Shown: positions 41,914 through 48,001 of the stretch, piece after piece
How the letters are laid out: the number at the start of each line of letters is the position of its first letter
Position numbering within the stretch: the stretch's first letter is position 1
Assembly: GCA_047605605.1 (NCBI GenBank)
Contig: JASGFG010000022.1
Coordinates: forward strand, 1 to 48,001
Reading direction: 5' to 3'
From: JAATGA01 sp047605605
Lineage (GTDB): Bacteria; Pseudomonadota; Alphaproteobacteria; Rhodobacterales; Rhodobacteraceae
DNA length: 48,001 nt
Translations under genes and position numbers: made by a program
The notes under the pieces: model-generated
Seen by the model: the letters and a program-made list of their open reading frames with translations, nothing else
Told to the model about the DNA's origin: nothing
Databases searched by the model: none

Positions 41914-44202
41914 ATGAACGGTGCGAGTAAAATCCTTACGGTTTCCTACGGCACGTTCTCGTGCACGCTGGAAGGCTTTGACGATCCCTTCAACACGATG
42001 AAGGCGATTGCAGAATATTTCCGCGACCTGGCCGCCGAGGACCGCTATTTCGGGGCCGAGCCGCCGACGCCCGATGCCGCGATGCTGCACCGCATCGCCG
42101 AGCGCGAGATCCAGCGCCGGGTCGAGGCCAAGATCAACGAGAACGGCGTGGTCCTGCGCGCGGGCGAATTGACGGCGCGCCCCGCGCCTGCACCGGCCCC
42201 CGCACCCGTCCTGACCGAGGCCGCGCCCGCCGAAAGCGTCGCCGCCCGCCTGTCGCGCCTGCGCGCCGAGGCTGCCCCCGCGCCCGCCGCCTATGATGCA
42301 TTCATCGAGGATGAACATGCCGAGGCGACCGTGGCCGAACCGCCGCGCGCCGCAATGCCCGTCCTCCCCGCCCTGGCAGTCGAGGAAGAGCCCGTCATCG
42401 AAGCGGCGGCACCTGCGCCTGCGGAGGTCGTCGAGGCCCCCGAAGCCGACGATGATCTTTTGCAGCGCCTGACGCTGGACCCCCTCTCCGCGCCCGAGAT
42501 TTCCGCGCCGGCAGCGCCCGTCGAGATCGGTGTCGAGGATATGGCCGCCGACGATCTGGGCATCAGCCTTGCCGATGTGATCGCCACCGAGGTCCCGGCC
42601 GAACCCGCCCCTGCCGAAGCGGCTGCTCCCGAGGCTGAGCCCGCGGTGATCGAAGCCGCCTTCGACGTGCCGGAATCCCTGGTTCCCGCCGCCGAGGAAG
42701 ATCACGCCGAAGAAGATCACGAGGCGATCAGCCTGGACCTGCCGGACCTGTCCGGCATCCTGCCCGAGACCGAGATCGAACCCCAGACCGCGACCGAGGC
42801 CCAAGCAGCGATCGAACCGGAAGACCTGGACTTTTCGGCCTTCGAGGATCTGCTGCCCGAATCCACGCAGGACAGCGCGGCCGGGGATGTAGCGGATATT
42901 CTGCCCGAACTGGCCGCCGAAGCCGATGGCGATGCCGCCAGCGAAAGCGACGACGACATGCTGGCCCGACTGGTCGGCGGCGATGCCGATGCGGAACCCG
43001 CATCGCAATCCGAGCCGGAGCCGGAGCCGGTTGGTCAAGCCGATGCCGTGGCCGGGCCGGTCATGGAGGCAGTGGAACTCGACAGCGCGCCGGAAACCGC
43101 CCCGGCCGTTGCCGAGGCCGCGCCTCTGCCGATGTCCGACAAGATCCAGCGCGCCCGTGCCCGCGTGATCCATGTCCGCCGTAGCCCGTCGCTGGCAGTG
43201 GCGCGCCCCGCCGCACCCGAAGCTCCGCTCACCCAGGCCGCCCAGGCCGAGGCTCCGGTGCAGTCCGGCCTGTCCGACGAGGCGGAAGAGGCGCTGAAGC
43301 GCGAACTCGCCGCGCTGGAGGCCGAAAGCCGCCCGGCAGAGCAGCCCGTGGCCGCCGCCGAGGCGCTTGACGCGGTTGAAGATGCCACCGAACCGCGCCC
43401 GCGGCTTGAGCCCGAGGCCGATGCCGCCGTGGAACGGCTGATCGCGCAGACCAATACCGCGATGGAAGGCCCCGAAAACAAGCGCCGCCTCTCGGCCATC
43501 GCACATCTCAAGGCCGCCGTGGCCGCGACCCTTGCCGAACGGCTGAGCCGGGGGCCGGCTGCGGAAAAGTCCCCCTCGCGCGAGGAGGCCTATCGCGACG
43601 ATCTGGAACGTGCCGTCCGTCCGCGCCCGACCCTGGCCGAGGCGCCCCGCGCCGAAGGCGTGGCCCCCGCGCCGCGTCCCGCCGCGACCGAACGCCCGTC
43701 GCCGCTGGTGCTGGTTTCGGAACAGCGGATCGACCGGCCCCGCCCCGCCGCGGCGCCCATCGTGCCGGTGCGTCCGCGCCGCGTGGTGCAGACTGCCCCC
43801 GCCCCGCAGCCCGCCGCCACGCTGCATCCCGCAGCCGCCGCCCAGCAAACCGCCGTCGAGGACGAGGACGACGACCTGACCGACGAGGATGCCGAAGCCA
43901 TCTTTGCCGACAGCCACGGCTTTGCGGAATTTGCCGAAAAACTTGGTGCCACCGATCTGGCCGGGATGCTGGAGGCCGCGGCCGCCTATGCCGCCTGCGT
44001 CGAGGGCCGCCCGCATTTCAGCCGCCCGCAGCTGATCCGCCAGGTCGCGGCCGTGGCCGAGATCGAGATCAGCCGCGAGGATTCGCTCCGGTCCTTCGGG
44101 CGGCTGCTGCGCGACGGGCGCATCGTCAAGCTGCGCCGCGGGCAGTTCGCGCTGACCGACAGGTCGCACCTTCTGGCCGAGGCAAAAAAGATCGCGGGCT
44201 GA
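41914..44202 (+). CDS. Large Ala/Pro/Glu-rich protein of unknown function with conserved ends
   Basis: 762 residues, not assigned. The N-terminal 70 residues look folded (ILTVSYGTFSCTLEGFDDPF, then KAIAEYFRDLAAEDRYFG and HRIAEREIQRRVEAKI). Residues of about 85-640 are low-complexity, acidic and rich in Ala, Pro and Glu, and are probably disordered. The C-terminal 110 residues resemble a winged-helix-like domain (HGFAEFAEKLGATDLAGMLE, later LLRDGRIVKLRRGQFALT). No signal or membrane segment is visible. The start ATG has only a weak ribosome site. Similar proteins in the clade are usually called hypothetical. Confidence 0.85.
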   Translation: MNGASKILTVSYGTFSCTLEGFDDPFNTMKAIAEYFRDLAAEDRYFGAEPPTPDAAMLHRIAEREIQRRVEAKINENGVVLRAGELTARPAPAPAPAPVLTEAAPAESVAARLSRLRAEAAPAPAAYDAFIEDEHAEATVAEPPRAAMPVLPALAVEEEPVIEAAAPAPAEVVEAPEADDDLLQRLTLDPLSAPEISAPAAPVEIGVEDMAADDLGISLADVIATEVPAEPAPAEAAAPEAEPAVIEAAFDVPESLVPAAEEDHAEEDHEAISLDLPDLSGILPETEIEPQTATEAQAAIEPEDLDFSAFEDLLPESTQDSAAGDVADILPELAAEADGDAASESDDDMLARLVGGDADAEPASQSEPEPEPVGQADAVAGPVMEAVELDSAPETAPAVAEAAPLPMSDKIQRARARVIHVRRSPSLAVARPAAPEAPLTQAAQAEAPVQSGLSDEAEEALKRELAALEAESRPAEQPVAAAEALDAVEDATEPRPRLEPEADAAVERLIAQTNTAMEGPENKRRLSAIAHLKAAVAATLAERLSRGPAAEKSPSREEAYRDDLERAVRPRPTLAEAPRAEGVAPAPRPAATERPSPLVLVSEQRIDRPRPAAAPIVPVRPRRVVQTAPAPQPAATLHPAAAAQQTAVEDEDDDLTDEDAEAIFADSHGFAEFAEKLGATDLAGMLEAAAAYAACVEGRPHFSRPQLIRQVAAVAEIEISREDSLRSFGRLLRDGRIVKLRRGQFALTDRSHLLAEAKKIAG

Positions 44203-44253
44203 GGAAGCCAGGCGCAACCGCCCCTCTTGCGCTGCCACGCGGGAACGGGACGG

Positions 44254-44288
44254 AAAAGGGGCAGGGGCGATCCCCCTGCCCTTTTTTT
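44254..44288. terminator. Bidirectional terminator between the unknown gene and DUF2842
   Basis: GGGCAGGGG (44259-44267) pairs with CCCCTGCCC (44273-44281). On the plus strand a run of seven T follows; on the minus strand TTTT follows. It serves both convergent genes. Confidence 0.92.
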
Positions 44289-44309
44289 CGTTCATTGCCG
44301 GATCTTCGT

Positions 44310-44567
44310 TTATTTCCTGCCGTCCGATTCGCCCGGCGCATCGGGATCGGCCTGCCCGACCCCTTTGAACACGAACCTAAACGGCAGCGCCCAAACCACG
44401 CCCAGCCCCACATAGATCGCCAGCTCCACCAGGATCGGCGGCCGTTCGGTCATGGCGCCCATGATGCCCCAGACCACCGCGATATAAAGCGGCAGCCCGA
44501 GAATCAGGATCAGCAGCGCCAGTCGCTTGCGGCTTTTGTAGGACAGCGCGGGCTTTCCGGCGGCCAT
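44310..44567 (-). CDS. DUF2842 family membrane protein
   Basis: An 85-residue protein beginning SYKSRKRLALLILILGLPLY after a short lead, with two membrane helices. This is the DUF2842 pattern known in alphaproteobacteria; function unknown. It starts four bases after the purA stop on the same strand, so it is probably in the purA transcript. ATG 44567 is chosen; a longer frame into purA is unlikely. Confidence 0.88.
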   Translation of the reverse strand: MAAGKPALSYKSRKRLALLILILGLPLYIAVVWGIMGAMTERPPILVELAIYVGLGVVWALPFRFVFKGVGQADPDAPGESDGRK

Positions 44568-44571
44568 CGGC

Positions 44572-45870
<1,299 letters not shown>

Positions 45871-45887
45871 CCGCCAATCCTTTCCCG

Positions 45888-45902
45888 GTCGGTGAAACCG
45901 AC
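45888..45902. promoter_or_regulatory. Inverted repeat in the purA leader
   Basis: GTCGGT and ACCGAC flank GAA. On the minus strand a -10-like TATAGG (45906-45911) lies just upstream, so the repeat would fall at the transcription start. The matching -35 is weak. It may be an operator or a short leader hairpin. Confidence 0.35.
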
Positions 45903-45970
45903 TGTCCTATAGCGGCAGGGGCACCGGGAAGAAACCGGATTCTGGTGGGCCGGGCCCGACCGGGCGCAAA

Positions 45971-46041
45971 AGGGGGGCTGTCTGCCCCCCTCGTCGCTGA
46001 CGCTCCTCACCCCCCGAGGATATTTTCGCGAAGAGGATGGA
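45971..46041 (+). repeat. Intergenic hairpin repeat, type B copy 2
   Basis: AGGGGGGC (45971-45978), loop TGTCT, GCCCCCCT (45984-45991), then after 22 bases CCCCCGAGGATATTTTC and an AAGAGGAT tail. It shares the loop and the GAGGATATTTTC box with the copy at 20590-20643. It lies between divergent purA and secG. Confidence 0.75.
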
Positions 46042-46137
46042 GTAAGGATGGCGCGGCCCTTGCGGCGAAACGCAAGGGTTGCGGTGGCGGACACATCCGC
46101 ATAGATAGGCGCGTCACCAAGCGGAACCTGCCTGTCC

Positions 46138-46512
46138 ATGGAAAACGTCGTCCTTACCGTCCATCTGATCCTTGCCCTTCTGCTGATCGGCGTGGTGTTG
46201 TTGCAACGGTCCGAAGGGGGCGGTCTGGGCATGGGGTCGACCGGCGGGGTGATGACCAACCGCGGGGCCGCGACGGCGCTGACCAAGCTGACCTGGATCC
46301 TGGCCGGGGCCTTCATCATCACCTCGATCACGCTGACCGTGCTGGCGGCAAGGAATTCGGCCTCGGGGTCGGTTCTGGACAGCCAGCCCGCTGCCGCCAC
46401 GCAGACCGCACCTGCCCCGGCGCAACCGGCCTCGCCGCTGGGAACCGGCGCCGACCTGCTGCCGCCCGCCCCGGCGGATGCGCCCGCCGCGCCGCCGCGC
46501 GCCGGGAACTGA
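46138..46512 (+). CDS. secG: Preprotein translocase subunit SecG
   Basis: Auxiliary subunit of the SecYEG channel. The 124-residue protein has two membrane helices (VVLTVHLILALLLIGVVLLQ and LAGAFIITSITLTVLAA) separated by the SecG loop RSEGGGLGMGSTGGVMTNRG. The C-terminal tail is Ala/Pro-rich and longer than in E. coli, as is usual in this clade. pyrG follows 198 bases downstream with its own promoter. Confidence 0.95.
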   Translation: MENVVLTVHLILALLLIGVVLLQRSEGGGLGMGSTGGVMTNRGAATALTKLTWILAGAFIITSITLTVLAARNSASGSVLDSQPAAATQTAPAPAQPASPLGTGADLLPPAPADAPAAPPRAGN

Positions 46513-46613
46513 CCCACCGCCCTTGCCGGGCAGGCCCCGCGCGCGGGGTGTGTCCTTTGCACCACCACCCTTAGCTTACGAAACGGCATATCAGACAGCA
46601 TCTAGCGGTGCGG

Positions 46614-46642
46614 TTGCGCTTTGGCTTTGCCTGCGCTATATC
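46614..46642 (+). promoter_or_regulatory. Predicted sigma-70 promoter of pyrG
   Basis: TTGCGC (46614-46619) and TATATC (46637-46642) are separated by 17 bases. Transcription would start about 46648-46652, at C or G within ACTCCCGTGA. Confidence 0.6.
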
Positions 46643-46645
46643 CCG

Positions 46646-46703
46646 ACTCCCGTGATGCCGCGATTCTGCCGGCCAGAATCGCATTGAACCTTTTCACGGG
46701 AGT
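46646..46703 (+). promoter_or_regulatory. Nested hairpin in the pyrG leader that includes the ribosome binding site
   Basis: The outer arms ACTCCCGTGA (46646-46655) and TCACGGGAGT (46694-46703) are perfectly complementary over ten bases. The inner arms GCGATTCTG (46660-46668) and CAGAATCGC (46674-46682) pair over nine. The pyrG Shine-Dalgarno GGGAG (46698-46702) lies in the outer 3' arm, so folding would block translation. The 5' arm lies at the predicted transcription start. Confidence 0.7.
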
Positions 46704-46710
46704 TCCCAGC

Positions 46711-48001
<1,291 letters not shown>

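Noticed and set aside
41833..44295. Minus-strand open frame of about 820 codons opposite the unknown protein
   Set aside because: Gly/Arg-rich mirror of an Ala/Pro/Glu-rich coding strand. The plus frame has foldable ends and a terminator at the right place, so it was preferred.

Overview
The window is a very GC-rich stretch of core chromosome from an alphaproteobacterium, most likely a Rhodobacteraceae member close to Paracoccus or Rhodobacter. The pointers are the opg (periplasmic glucan) operon arranged as in Rhodobacter, an Irr-type Fur regulator divergent from fabA-fabB-fabI, a di-haem CcpA peroxidase under a consensus FNR box, several small families common in this clade (DUF1178, DUF1345, DUF2065, DUF2842, a Hint-domain protein), and a dispersed family of G-rich intergenic hairpin repeats. 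No phage, transposase, plasmid gene or CRISPR array was seen.

Layout: 1-2.2 kb phoH (cut by the left edge) and miaB on the minus strand. 2.3-7.6 kb a glycosyltransferase-like gene, DUF1345, irr, then fabA-fabB-fabI and a VOC protein. 7.6-12.3 kb minus-strand opgG-opgI-opgH-opgC. 12.7-14.6 kb two overlapping ureohydrolase genes. 15-16.5 kb fabD and a Hint-domain protein (minus). 16.7-18.2 kb tRNA-Leu(UAG) running directly into tig. 18.6-22.6 kb Fsr-like MFS pump, M48 protease, LLM oxidoreductase (minus), bolA-grxD. 22.7-26.7 kb DUF1178, Nudix, AcuC-like deacetylase, thpR and waaA. 26.8-29.8 kb FNR-controlled ccpA, Nudix and amidase. 30.4-36.9 kb, all on the minus strand, rpiA-gor and hflK-hflC-DUF2065-degP. 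37-41.8 kb gst, sdaA, two tandem DMT transporters and thiN. 41.9-48 kb a large protein of unknown function, purA-DUF2842 (minus), secG and pyrG (cut by the right edge).

Functional themes are unsaturated fatty-acid synthesis with its iron regulator next door, envelope glucan synthesis and quality control (OpgGHC, WaaA, HflKC-DegP, trigger factor, SecG), redox and peroxide defence (CcpA, Gor, Grx, GST), and nucleotide synthesis (PurA, PyrG).

The most interesting non-gene signals are: (1) a nested hairpin in the pyrG leader whose 3' arm contains the ribosome binding site and whose 5' arm lies at the predicted transcription start; (2) two nearly identical ~128-bp intergenic repeats in opposite orientation, which look like a common short repeat carrying a ~70-bp palindromic insert; and (3) opgI and opgH lying in the same reading frame and separated by a single TAG codon. 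All functions are inferred from reading the sequence and remembered family features; no database search was run.
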